Assembly (NCBI RefSeq): GCF_000259195.1
Contig: NZ_JH650775.1
Span: forward strand, 33,459 to 75,645
Direction of reading: 5' to 3'
Length of the DNA: 42,187 nt
Source of the DNA: Pseudomonas donghuensis
GTDB lineage: Bacteria > Pseudomonadota > Gammaproteobacteria > Pseudomonadales > Pseudomonadaceae
Part shown: piece after piece, positions 32,409 through 41,819 of the stretch
Position numbering within the stretch: position 1 is the stretch's first letter
How the letters are laid out: each line of letters begins with the position of its first letter
Program-made: the position numbers and the translations under genes
Notes under the pieces: generated by a model
The model's input: only the letters and a program-made list of their open reading frames with translations
Told to the model about the DNA's origin: nothing
Database searches by the model: none

Positions 32409-33089
32409 ATGGATATCTACGCGATTCGCAAGCACAACCTGGTGCAGTTGCTCGGCACCCAGCGCAAGGCCAGCTGTGCCGAGCGCTGGGGCATGAGCCC
32501 TGCGCACCTGAGCCAGATTCTGTCGATGCGCACGGAAAAAAACCTCGGTGATGAAGTCGCCCGCCGTATTGAACAGGCCGAACACCTGCCGGCAGGCTGG
32601 ATGGATGTATTGCAAAGCGACGCTGGCGTGCCTGCCAGCAGCAAGGCGCTGAGCAGCGCGTTCGTCAGCATCGCCCACTTCGACATCCGCGGTTCCATGG
32701 GCAACGGCAACACGCCGCCAGCCCATGTCGAGGTGATCCGTGACCTGACCGTGCACCTGGACTGGCTACGCGGCCAGGGCATCAGCTATTCTGGCGCGCA
32801 TAACCTGGCGATCATCAGCGGCGACGGTGACAGCATGGCCGGCACCTTCAACGACGGTGACGCGTTGCTGGTCGACCGTGGCATCAACGAGGTGCGCAGC
32901 GATGCCATCTATGTCTTCAGCCTCGACGGCGACCTGTTCGTCAAACGCCTGCAGCGCCTGACCGATGGCGCCTTGCGAATGATCTCCGACAACCCGCTGT
33001 ACCCGCCGGTGCTGATCGAGGGTGCGGCACTGGAAATGCTGCAGATTCATGGCCGTGTGCTACTGGTTTGGAACGCACGAAGAGTATGA
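32409..33089 (+). CDS. HTH/S24 (LexA/CI-like) repressor
   Basis: This 226-residue protein has an N-terminal helix-turn-helix (LVQLLGTQRKASCAERWGMSPAHLSQIL) and a C-terminal S24 domain. ISGDGDSMAGTFNDGDALLVD carries Ser142 and DLFVKRLQR carries Lys179, the catalytic pair of self-cleaving repressors. However, no obvious Ala-Gly cleavage site was found. The ATG at 32409 is preferred to GTG at 32364, which would place the operator inside the gene. It probably represses itself and, by matching operator, the PL7 gene 4.6 kb away. Confidence 0.85.
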   Translation: MDIYAIRKHNLVQLLGTQRKASCAERWGMSPAHLSQILSMRTEKNLGDEVARRIEQAEHLPAGWMDVLQSDAGVPASSKALSSAFVSIAHFDIRGSMGNGNTPPAHVEVIRDLTVHLDWLRGQGISYSGAHNLAIISGDGDSMAGTFNDGDALLVDRGINEVRSDAIYVFSLDGDLFVKRLQRLTDGALRMISDNPLYPPVLIEGAALEMLQIHGRVLLVWNARRV

Positions 33090-33099
33090 TGAGAAAACA

Positions 33100-33120
33100 A
33101 CCGACCGCCCCGGTCGGTTA
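33100..33120 (+). terminator. Hairpin after the S24 repressor
   Basis: AACCGACCG and CGGTCGGTT form a perfect 9-bp stem with a three-base loop, ten bases after the stop. Confidence 0.6.
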
Positions 33121-33202
33121 ATCACCACTAAATGGCAGCAGCAGGATGTAGCGATTCCAGCAACGGATTGCTCGACCGAATCCGTGTGACTGAGATCGAA
33201 TC

Positions 33203-33496
33203 ATGAGCGGCAATCTGTGGGTGTGGGAAGAAGAAGAGCTGCTGGCACTGCGCAAGGCATTTGCCGCGCTCAAGGCCAGGCAGCGCCAGGCAGAGCGGGT
33301 GTCCCAGCGGCGCATGGCCGCCGAGCTGGGCGTCAGCGTGACCACCCTCAATGCCTATATGACCGGCAAGCGCGCGCTGGACATGAAGTTCGCATTGATG
33401 TTCGAACGCCTCACCGGCATCCCCACGCGCAGCTACAGCCCGCGTCTGGCTGACGAGATCGAAACCAGCAAGCATCAGCGCAAACCTGCGGTCTAG
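33203..33496 (+). CDS. Small HTH protein
   Basis: This 97-residue protein has a Cro/XRE-like HTH near residues 30-65: VSQRRMAAELGVSVTTLNAYMTGKRALDMKFALMFERLTGIP. The N-terminus is acidic (WEEEELLALRKAF). No toxin or partner gene is adjacent, and the lone HTH suggests a regulator of unknown target. The start ATG has no strong ribosome site. Confidence 0.7.
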   Translation: MSGNLWVWEEEELLALRKAFAALKARQRQAERVSQRRMAAELGVSVTTLNAYMTGKRALDMKFALMFERLTGIPTRSYSPRLADEIETSKHQRKPAV

Positions 33497-33547
33497 AGCC
33501 AGCCCGGCAATTGCGCCTGGGCATTGCTTGGCCTCGTGAAATTTATC

Positions 33548-33573
33548 TGGTAGTTTTTCATGAAAAAATACCA
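33548..33573. promoter_or_regulatory. 26-bp palindrome before the polyamine oxidase gene
   Basis: TGGTAGTTTTTCA and TGAAAAAATACCA are inverted copies with one mismatched pair. The site ends 22 bases before the gene start and is a likely operator for the XRE-cupin regulator in the same operon. Confidence 0.75.
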
Positions 33574-33595
33574 ATAAAAATTCATGAGGTCCGCC

Positions 33596-34885
33596 ATGTT
33601 CAAGCAATCCGCCCAGCATGTCGCCAGCTATTACGCCCAGACCTACCCCGCCCCTATCCCTCTGCGCCCTACCCTGCAGGAACGTCTCGATACCGAGGTG
33701 CTGATCATCGGCGCCGGTTTCAGCGGCCTGCACACCGCCTTGCGCCTGGTCGAGGCCGGCAAGCGGGTGACCCTGGTGGAAGCCAGCCGGGTGGCCTGGG
33801 CGGCGTCCGGGCGCAATGGCGGGCAGGCGTTGCTGGGCTGGTCGTGCGACATGGCCCCCCTGGAAAAAGCCCTTGGCCAGGAACGCGCACGGCGCCTGTG
33901 GGACAGCATGCGCTGGGCCGCCAGCGAGATGCGCGAGTTGCCCGAACGCCACGGCTTTGCCGTCGACTACCGGCGCGGCAGCCTGTGGGCGGCGGTGCTG
34001 CCCCGGCGCGTGGCCATGCTCCACGCGGCCCGGCGTGAGGCCGAAGCTAAATGGGGCTATGACCAGCTGCGGGTGATCGAGCGCGACGAATTACCCGAAT
34101 GGATTGGCAGCCCCCGCTACCAGGCCGCGCTGTATGACGCCGAAGGCGCCCACCTCAACCCGCTGAAACTGGCCCAGGGCCTGGCCAGCGCCATCGAGGC
34201 GGGCGGCGGACGGATCTTCGAGCAGAGCCGGGTGCTCAGCTACCGCGACACCCCGGCAGGCTTTGTCGCCCGCACCGACCAGGGCGAGATCCGCAGCGAT
34301 GTGCTGGTCCTGGCCTGCAACGCTTACATCGACCAGCTCGACCGCCCTTTGTCACAGCGCCTGCTGCCGGTGGGCTCCTATCAGGTGGCCACCGCGCCCC
34401 TGGACCCGGCCCTGGCCCATTCGCTGCTGCCGCATAACAGCTGCGTGATCGACAATCAGTTCGTCCCCGACTACTTCCGCCTGACCCCGGACCATCGCCT
34501 GCTGTTCGGCGGCGGTTGCACCTACCTGGGCGGCATCCCCAAGGACGTTGCCGCCGCCACCCGTCCGGTCATGGAACGGGCCTTCCCGCAGCTGCAAGGC
34601 GTGTCGATCGACTACGCCTGGGGCGGCCATATCGATTGCAGCCTGCGCCGCACCCCGGACATCGGCCGCCAGGGCCAGCGCTACTGGCTACAGGGGTTTT
34701 CCGGCCATGGCGTGCTGCCAACCCTGGCCGGCGCCCGGGCGGTCAGCGATGCGATCCTTGGCAACCCTGATGTGCTGGCGCTGTACCAGGCCATCGACAA
34801 CGGCCGCTTCCCCGGCGGCGACCTGCTCGCCGCGCCGCTGGAAGCTGCCGCCAAGGCCTGGTACCGCCTGCGTGACACTATCTGA
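33596..34885 (+). CDS. FAD-dependent amine oxidase, gamma-glutamylputrescine oxidase-like
   Basis: This 429-residue DAO-fold flavoprotein resembles PuuB. YPAPIPLRPTLQERLDTEVLIIGAGFSGLHTALRLVEAGKRVTLVEASRVAWAASGRNGGQ holds the FAD-binding GxGxxG and the usual SGRNGGQ. The C-terminal DYAWGGHIDCSLRRTPDIGR and GFSGHGVLPTLAGARAVSDAI complete the family pattern. It should oxidise a gamma-glutamylated polyamine or related amine to the aldehyde with release of peroxide. GAGG six bases upstream favours ATG 33596 over 33584. An XRE-cupin regulator and a glutamine-synthetase-like ligase follow, the usual pathway set. Confidence 0.9.
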   Translation: MFKQSAQHVASYYAQTYPAPIPLRPTLQERLDTEVLIIGAGFSGLHTALRLVEAGKRVTLVEASRVAWAASGRNGGQALLGWSCDMAPLEKALGQERARRLWDSMRWAASEMRELPERHGFAVDYRRGSLWAAVLPRRVAMLHAARREAEAKWGYDQLRVIERDELPEWIGSPRYQAALYDAEGAHLNPLKLAQGLASAIEAGGGRIFEQSRVLSYRDTPAGFVARTDQGEIRSDVLVLACNAYIDQLDRPLSQRLLPVGSYQVATAPLDPALAHSLLPHNSCVIDNQFVPDYFRLTPDHRLLFGGGCTYLGGIPKDVAAATRPVMERAFPQLQGVSIDYAWGGHIDCSLRRTPDIGRQGQRYWLQGFSGHGVLPTLAGARAVSDAILGNPDVLALYQAIDNGRFPGGDLLAAPLEAAAKAWYRLRDTI

Positions 34886-34896
34886 GAGGACCATCC

Positions 34897-35454
34897 ATGG
34901 ACATGCAGGAAGAAATCGAAAGCCTGGCGATCCTCATCCGCGACCTGCGCAAGCACCGCAACCTGACTCTCGGCGAGCTGGCCGAACGCATCGACCGTTC
35001 GGTGGGTTTTCTCTCCCAGGTCGAGCGCGGCCTGTCACGGCCGACCGTGGCCGACCTGACCGCCATCAGCGAAACCCTGTGCGTGCCCACCACCTACTTC
35101 TACAACCTGAGCAAGCCACGGCAAGTGGACTGGGTCACCCGCCCCGGCGAACGGCGCACCCTGTACTACGCCGCCGGGGTCACCGATGTGCTGGTCTCGC
35201 CCAAGCTCAACGGTGGTTTTTCCATGCTCGAAAGCCACCTGGCGCCGGGCGCCAGCAGCGGTGACGGGCACCTGGACGACAGCTCCGAACAAGGCGGCTT
35301 TGTGCTCGAAGGCGAGCTGAGCATCTGGCTCGATGACGCACACGTACCGGTCACCCTGCACGCCAACGACAGCTTCCAGCTGCCGCCGCACAGCCAGTTC
35401 CGCTACGCCAATCTGACCGACCACACTACCCGGGTGCTCTGGGTATTCCGTTGA
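34897..35454 (+). CDS. XRE-cupin transcriptional regulator (PuuR-like)
   Basis: This 185-residue protein has an N-terminal HTH (LRKHRNLTLGELAERIDRSVGFLSQVERGLSRPTVADLTAIS) and a C-terminal cupin domain (LAPGASSGDGHLDDSSEQGGFVLEGELSIWLDDAHVPV..DSFQLPPHSQFRYAN). The protein type matches PuuR, which senses putrescine. It lies between the oxidase and ligase genes and probably represses the operon by the 26-bp palindrome upstream. Confidence 0.9.
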   Translation: MDMQEEIESLAILIRDLRKHRNLTLGELAERIDRSVGFLSQVERGLSRPTVADLTAISETLCVPTTYFYNLSKPRQVDWVTRPGERRTLYYAAGVTDVLVSPKLNGGFSMLESHLAPGASSGDGHLDDSSEQGGFVLEGELSIWLDDAHVPVTLHANDSFQLPPHSQFRYANLTDHTTRVLWVFR

Positions 35455-35477
35455 AACCAAGCGCAGGATCGCACGTA

Positions 35478-36830
35478 ATGACAACAATCAAAGACTGCCC
35501 TGAACTACTGAACGAAGTACGCGCGTTTCGCGCCGAGCATCCTCAGGTGCGTTATGTAGACCTGATCAGCCTGGACATCCCCGGGCACTTTTACGGCAAG
35601 CGTTACCCCATCGACATGCTCGAAAAGGTCGCCGCCGGCAGCGCCCTGAAATTGCCGCAGAACTGCGTGCTGCTCGGTGTTCAGGGCGGCCTGCACCCGA
35701 TTGGTGATTATTGCTTCAACGACGGCGACCCGGATGCGCCACGGCGTTTGATCCCTGGCACTCTCAAGCCGGTACGCTGGGAGAACCAGCCACTGGGGCA
35801 GATGCTGATCAGCTCCGACGGCACCGACGCACCGATCGAATTCGAGCCGCGCGAAGTGCTTGCGCGAGTCTTGCAGCGCCTGCGGCGGCGCGGCATCCGC
35901 CCGGTGGTGGCCTTCGAGCTGGAGTTCTACCTGTTCGACCGCACGCTCAAGGACGGCCTGCCGCAGTTCCCCCACGACCCGTTCAGTGGTGATCCGGATG
36001 ACCAGCCGAACATGCACATCGAGCGCCTGTCGCGCTATTCCGATGTGCTGCGGGAAATGGTCGAAGCCGCCAACGAACAAGGCGTGGACGCCAACGTGAT
36101 TACGGCAGAACTGGGCCCGGGCCAGTTCGAGATCAACTTCGGCCACTGCGACGATGGCCTGCGCGCCGCCGACTGGGCCGCACTGTTCTGCCGCAGCACC
36201 CGAGGCGTGGCGCTCAAGCACGGCATGCGCGCCAGCTTCATGAGCAAGCCCTACCTGGATGCCCCGGGCAGCGGCATGCACGTGCATGTCAGCCTCTACG
36301 ACCCGCAGGGCAACAACCTGCTGGCGGCCGATGACCAGCGCCCGCTGCGCCATGCCGTGGCCGGTTGCCTGGAGCTGCTGCCGCACTGCATGCCGATCTT
36401 TGCCGCCAACCACAACGCCATGCGTCGCTACGGCGCTATGGTGAATGCCGCCAGCCGCGCCAGCTGGGGTTTTGAAGACCGCGACGCGTGCATCCGCATC
36501 CCCGAATCGGATGCGCGCAACCTGCGTATCGAGCACCGTCTGCCCGGCGCCGATGCCAACCCGTACCTGGTGCTGGCGGCGATCCTCAGTGGTCTGGAGC
36601 ATGGCCTGGATGCTGGCAAGGAGCCGATTGCACCGCTCAACGACGACCGCAGCAGCGGCATCGACTTTCCCAAGGACATGCTCGCGGCGGTGGCGGCCAT
36701 GCGTCATCACCCGGTGGTCAATGAGCAACTGGGCAGCGAGTTCGTCATGGTCTACTGCGAGAACAAGCGCCAGGACCACCTGGCGTTCATGCATGAGGTG
36801 AGTGCGCGGGAGTATCGCTGGTTTCTTTAA
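35478..36830 (+). CDS. Glutamine-synthetase-like gamma-glutamyl-polyamine ligase (PuuA-like)
   Basis: This 450-residue GS-fold ATP-dependent ligase should join glutamate to a polyamine or monoamine. VAFELEFYLFDR is the catalytic Glu strand, ITAELGPGQFEINFGHC the second metal-binding set, ASFMSKPYLDAPGSGMHVHVSLYDPQG the nucleotide-binding part, and NHNAMRRYGAMVNAASRASWGFEDRDACIRIPESDARNLRIEHRLPGADANPYLVLAAIL the glutamate-binding loop region. The last differs from housekeeping GlnA and fits PuuA/PauA-type ligases. GCAGGAT ten bases before ATG 35478 decides the start. Confidence 0.9.
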   Translation: MTTIKDCPELLNEVRAFRAEHPQVRYVDLISLDIPGHFYGKRYPIDMLEKVAAGSALKLPQNCVLLGVQGGLHPIGDYCFNDGDPDAPRRLIPGTLKPVRWENQPLGQMLISSDGTDAPIEFEPREVLARVLQRLRRRGIRPVVAFELEFYLFDRTLKDGLPQFPHDPFSGDPDDQPNMHIERLSRYSDVLREMVEAANEQGVDANVITAELGPGQFEINFGHCDDGLRAADWAALFCRSTRGVALKHGMRASFMSKPYLDAPGSGMHVHVSLYDPQGNNLLAADDQRPLRHAVAGCLELLPHCMPIFAANHNAMRRYGAMVNAASRASWGFEDRDACIRIPESDARNLRIEHRLPGADANPYLVLAAILSGLEHGLDAGKEPIAPLNDDRSSGIDFPKDMLAAVAAMRHHPVVNEQLGSEFVMVYCENKRQDHLAFMHEVSAREYRWFL

Positions 36831-36859
36831 CGACTGAAGGCAAAACCCTTGCTGGCTGC

Positions 36860-36959
36860 ACCGGCCTCATCGCTGGCAAGCCAGCTCCCACAGGGTGGGG
36901 TGTATACAGATCCATTGTGGGAGCTGGACTTGCCACGTGATGTGCTGGCTAGCTCCCAG
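36860..36959. repeat. REP-like element pair (BIME-like)
   Basis: ACCGGCCTCATCGCTGGCAAG followed by CCAGCTCCCACAGGG faces ATTGTGGGAGCTGGACTTGCC in inverted order, and a third part, TGTGCTGGCTAGCTCCCAG, follows. This is the paired REP layout of Pseudomonas. Confidence 0.7.
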
Positions 36960-36981
36960 AGAAATTGCAGCCCGCAACTTA

Positions 36982-37026
36982 TTTAGCCATTGACGAAACT
37001 TTAGCTTGAGGCTAAATATTAGCTCA
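36982..37026. promoter_or_regulatory. Promoter/operator cluster of the PL7 gene
   Basis: TTTAGCTTGAGGCTAAA (37000-37016) is the same TTTAGC-N5-GCTAAA operator found before the S24 repressor. A further half-site TTTAGC lies at 36982 and ATTAGC at 37018. TTGACG (36990-36995) can serve as the -35 with an A/T-rich -10 inside the operator's right arm, so binding would block transcription. Confidence 0.7.
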
Positions 37027-37078
37027 AGCCCACATTCAATTCAGAGAGGGCCTACATCCAAAACGGAAGGAGAAACCC

Positions 37079-37753
37079 ATGAGCGTCAACATCGACCGCC
37101 TCACTATCACCACTCCGGTGGCCAAGTCCAGCACCGACCCCACCGCCTTGGAACTGACCGGCGCCCAGGCCCTGGAGCAACTGCCCGAGGTCATCGCTAC
37201 CTTGAGCGACGGTTCGGTCCGCTTCACTGCCCCGACCAAGGGCGCCTCCAGCAAAAGCACCCACCGCACCCGCTGCGAATGGAAAGAGCCCAGCTACTGG
37301 TCACTCAACAGCGCAGTCAAACACCACAACCACCAGACCATGACCCTGACCAAGGTCAACTCGGCGCAGAAGGTGGTGATCTCCCAGTTGCACGTCAAAG
37401 ACGACGACAGCCCGACGGTCAAGGTGTTCTGGAACAAGGGCAAACTCACCTACGGCTTTCGCCAGAGCTACAACCAAACCGCCCCGGCCAGCGTCACCCT
37501 GTTGGCCAATGTGCCGCTGGGCGCCGCGTTCGAGATCATCCTCGATGTCACTGCCCAAGGCGTGGTCACCCTCTTCGCCACCTGCAATGGCAGCACCGCC
37601 AGCAGCGGCCCGCTGCAGATGGATTCCAGCTGGAACAGCCGCACTTTCAACTTCCACGGCGGGGTTTACAACCAGGTCGACTACAACGACAGCACACTCA
37701 GCACTGACGGTTCGATCTGCATCATCAGCGCGCTGGCGCTGGGTCACCATTAA
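37079..37753 (+). CDS. Polysaccharide lyase family 7-like protein (alginate lyase type), cytoplasmic
   Basis: This 224-residue protein shows the PL7 jelly-roll landmarks in order: HRTRCEWKEPSYW (the RxE active-site strand), VVISQLHVKDDDSPTVKVFW with the catalytic Q-x-H, and SSWNSRTFNFHGGVYNQVDYND, corresponding to the YFKAGxYxQ strand with its catalytic Tyr. Phe-Asn-Phe-His-Gly-Gly replaces the usual FKAG, so specificity may be unusual. No signal peptide is present, so it would act in the cytoplasm or be released by lysis. AAAACGGAAGGAG lies close to the ATG. Its last 29 bases overlap the convergent LysR gene. Confidence 0.75.
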   Translation: MSVNIDRLTITTPVAKSSTDPTALELTGAQALEQLPEVIATLSDGSVRFTAPTKGASSKSTHRTRCEWKEPSYWSLNSAVKHHNHQTMTLTKVNSAQKVVISQLHVKDDDSPTVKVFWNKGKLTYGFRQSYNQTAPASVTLLANVPLGAAFEIILDVTAQGVVTLFATCNGSTASSGPLQMDSSWNSRTFNFHGGVYNQVDYNDSTLSTDGSICIISALALGHH

Positions 37754-38618
37754 GCCCTGAGCTGCCCGCCAGGCGCTGCTCCAGCCATTGGCAGAAGCTC
37801 ACAGTCAAGGCCTCCCCTTCACTGTTGCGGTGTACCAGCCATGCCCACTTGGGGCCGCGCACGGTCTGCTCGGTCAGGGCCACCAGGCTGCCTTGCACGC
37901 GCGCCTGTTCGGCCAGCAAGGCACTCACCAGGGCAATGCCCAAGCCCTGGCTGGCAGCGTCCAGCAACTGCCCGGGGTCGGAAAAATTCAGGCCCTGCAG
38001 CTTCTGCCCTACGCCCTCGCCACCCTGGGTGTGCCAGTAGCTCCAGTCCATTTCCCGCTCGCCATGCAGAGTGGTCCGCTGCTGCACCTCTTGCGCCAGC
38101 AAGCGCGGGTGACAGGCCGGATACAAGCGATCCTGCAACAACACACGAAAGCCACAATCAGCCTGGGCGCTGATGTCGTCACGCACTGCAACGTCGATGG
38201 TTTGAGTGGTCATGTCAGGGATTTCATCGCTGGTGAACAGCCACAGGTCCACGTCCGGATACAGCCGGTGAAAGTCGCCCAGGTGCGGCACCAGCCAGTG
38301 CCGGGCAAATGCCGGCGTGGTGTTGACCACCAGTTGGTTGGGCTTGCGGTACTGCTCCAGGCGGCGGATGCCCACGGTCAGTTGCTGCAGCATCACCTGG
38401 GCGGTGCTGAGCAGGTCGTGGCCGGCATCGGTGAGCGATACGCTGCGCCCTTCGCGAAAGAACAGCGGTTGCTCCAGGTAACTTTCCAGGCTGCGGATCT
38501 GCTGGCTGATCGCCGACTGGGTCAGGTGCAGCTCTTCGGCGGCCTTGTGAAAACTGCCCAGGCGCGCCGCCGCTTCAAAGCCGCGCAAGGTGTTGAGGGG
38601 TGGCCAGTGTTTCAGCAT
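37725..38618 (-). CDS. LysR-family regulator, GcvA type
   Basis: This 297-residue protein has the HTH LNTLRGFEAAARLGSFHKAAEELHLTQSAISQQIRSLESYLEQPLFFREGRSVSLTDAG, typical of the GcvA group. The effector domain starts at NQLVVNTTPAFARHWLVPHLGDFHRLYPDVDL. It is divergent from the agmatine deiminase gene across 125 bases containing GATAAGCCCAGCTAATC, a possible LysR box, and probably regulates agmatine use. Confidence 0.88.
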   Translation of the reverse strand: MLKHWPPLNTLRGFEAAARLGSFHKAAEELHLTQSAISQQIRSLESYLEQPLFFREGRSVSLTDAGHDLLSTAQVMLQQLTVGIRRLEQYRKPNQLVVNTTPAFARHWLVPHLGDFHRLYPDVDLWLFTSDEIPDMTTQTIDVAVRDDISAQADCGFRVLLQDRLYPACHPRLLAQEVQQRTTLHGEREMDWSYWHTQGGEGVGQKLQGLNFSDPGQLLDAASQGLGIALVSALLAEQARVQGSLVALTEQTVRGPKWAWLVHRNSEGEALTVSFCQWLEQRLAGSSGLNGDPAPAR

Positions 38619-38743
38619 GATTGATAAGCCCAGCTAATCATATATCGGCAAAATCCATCGTTTGTTCAGGGGCAAAGCCCAGTTATAGCATGGACACCCA
38701 GGCAATCCTGCTGAAAACAATTACTTAACTGAAGGCTATTGCA

Positions 38744-39801
38744 ATGCACAACGACAGCGCCAACAACAACGGCTGGTTCATGCCCGCCGAATGGGCAAGG
38801 CACGCCGCCACCTGGATGGTCTGGCCGCACAACCAGGCCCTGTGGGAGTCGACCTGGGGCGTGACCCTGGCGAATGTGCAGGCCGATTTTGCCCGGGTCG
38901 CCAACGCCATCGCCCGCTTCGAGCCGGTAAAGCTGGTGGTCGACCCCAGTGCGGCCGCCCAGGCCCGGGCGCTGTGCGCGGCCAACATCGAGCTGATCGA
39001 AATCGCCGTCAACGACAGTTGGTGCCGCGACTCCGGCCCAAGTTTCATCTGCCACCCGCAGCAGGGCCTGGCCGGGGTCAGCTGGCGCTTCAATGCCTGG
39101 GGCGCCAAGTCGGCCCATGACCTCGATGAGGGCCTGGCCCGGCGAGTACTCAATGGCCTGGGCCTGCCGTGCTTCGGCAGTTTCCTGGCCAACGAAGGCG
39201 GCGCCATTCATGTCGATGGCGACGGCACGCTGATCACCACCGAATCGGTACTGCTCAACCCCAACCGCAACCCGGGCCTGAGCAAAAACGACATCGAGGA
39301 AATCTTCATCCGCCTGCTGGGGGTGAACAAGGTCATCTGGCTGCCGGGCGACCCGGATTACGTCACCGGCGACATGACCGATGGCCACGTCGACGGCGTC
39401 TGTGCATTCGCCCGACCGGGCGTATTGCTGGTCGATGCGACCCACGACCAAACCTCTACCTACGCCCAGGTGGCCAAAGAGAACCGCCGCGCCCTTGAAC
39501 GGGCGACCGACGCCCGTGGCCGACACTTCGAGCTGATCGACCTGTACGAAGCCTCGGCGGCCGTCGATACCGACGCCGAAGTGTTCTGCGCCTCCTACAC
39601 CAACTTCTACCTGTGCAACGGTGCCGTGATCATGCCGGCCTACGGCATCGACGCCGACCAGCAGGCCGCCACCACCCTGCAGCAAGCCTTCCCCGACCGC
39701 ACGGTGGTGCCGGTACAGATCAACCAACTGGCCCACGGCGGTGGCGGCGTGCATTGCATCACCCAGCAGCAACCGGCCTGGCCACTGGCGGGGAACAACG
39801 C

Positions 39802-39805
<4 letters not shown>
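38744..39805 (+). CDS. aguA: Agmatine deiminase
   Basis: This 353-residue cytoplasmic enzyme hydrolyses agmatine to N-carbamoylputrescine and ammonia. Family landmarks are MPAEWARHAATWMVWPHN, NDSWCRDSGPSFI with the guanidinium-binding acid, WRFNAWGAK, NEGGAIHVDGDGTLITTESVLLNPNRNP, GDMTDGHVDGVCAF, and the catalytic Cys338 in AHGGGGVHCITQQ. It is somewhat shorter than the usual 365-370 residues but complete. GAAGG precedes the ATG. It overlaps the next gene by four bases (ATGA). Confidence 0.95.
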
Positions 39806-40703
<898 letters not shown>

Positions 40704-40707
<4 letters not shown>

Positions 40708-41795
40708 ACAGCCTGAAAACCCTGCTCGCCCTCTCCCTGGCCCTGAGCTGCGGCCTGGCCAGTGCCGAAGATAAAGTACTGCGCCTGTACAACTGGGCGG
40801 ATTACTTTGCCGAAGACACCCTCAAGGACTTCACCGCCCAGACCGGCATCAAGGTCATCTACGACGTCATGGACAGCAGCGAAACCCTGGAGGCCAAGCT
40901 GCTGTCGGGCCACAGCGGCTACGACCTGATCTTCCCCGGTGACACCGTGGCCGAGCGCCTGGCCCGCGCCGGCGCCCTGCAAAAACTCGACCCGGGCAAG
41001 CTCGAGCACCTGGCAGACATCGAGCCCGGCCTGCAGCGCCTGCACCAGCGCTACCCCAACTCGCGCGAGAGCACCGTGCCCTACACCTGGGGCAGCATTG
41101 GCCTGACCTACAACCGCGCGGCCATCGAGCAGCGCATCGCCAATGCCCCGGTCAACAGCCTCGACCTGTTGTTCAAACCAGAGAACGCCGCGCTGCTGGC
41201 CGACTGCGGCATCTCGATGATCGATTCGCCCGACGAGGTGCTGGCGGTGGTGCTGCACTACCTGGGCAAGGACCCGCGCAGCGGCAAGGCCGACGACTTG
41301 CTCGCCGCCCGCCAGATGCTGGGGGCGATCAAGCCGTACATCCGCAAGTTCCAGTCGCAGCCGGTGACCCAGCTGGTCAATGGCGATACCTGCATTTCGC
41401 TCGGTTACAGCGGCGACATGATCCAGGCCCAGCGCACCGCCGATGCCGCCGGTAAAAAGGTCGAATTCCGCTATCACATCCCGGTGGAAGGCACGACCAT
41501 CTGGATGGACAGCATGGCCATCCCCGCCGACGCCGCCCACCCAGAATACGCCTACGCTTTTATCAACTTCGTCATGCAGCCGCAGCAGATGGCCGCCATC
41601 AGTTCCTTCACCGGCTACCCCACCTCCAGCGCCAAGGCGCGGCCACTGGTCGAGCCGCAGATGCGTGACAACCCGGACATCTACGTCAGCGATGCGACCT
41701 ACGCGCGGCTGATCCCGGGCAAGGACATTTCCCAGAAAGACATGCGCGCGCGCATGCGCACCTGGACCACCCTCAAGACCTCCTCGGCCCATTGA
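40704..41795 (+). CDS. Putrescine/polyamine-binding periplasmic protein (PotF-like)
   Basis: This 363-residue protein has a signal peptide (MNSLKTLLALSLALSCGLASA). It begins KVLRLYNWADYFAEDTLKDFTAQTGIKVIYDVMDSSETLEAKLLSGHSGYDLIFPG, then TVPYTWGSIGLTYNRAAIE, CGISMIDSPDEVLAVVLHYLGKDPRS, and CISLGYSGDM. These are the hallmarks of PotF/SpuD. Being translationally coupled to aguB, it probably feeds agmatine or putrescine uptake. No permease or ATPase gene is within the window. Confidence 0.92.
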
Positions 41796-41819
41796 GCCGT
41801 TACTACGAGAGCCACACCG

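Noticed and set aside
35505..36794. 429-codon open frame antisense to the glutamine-synthetase-like gene
   Set aside because: The composition is that of third-position GC bias on the opposite strand; no recognisable domain.
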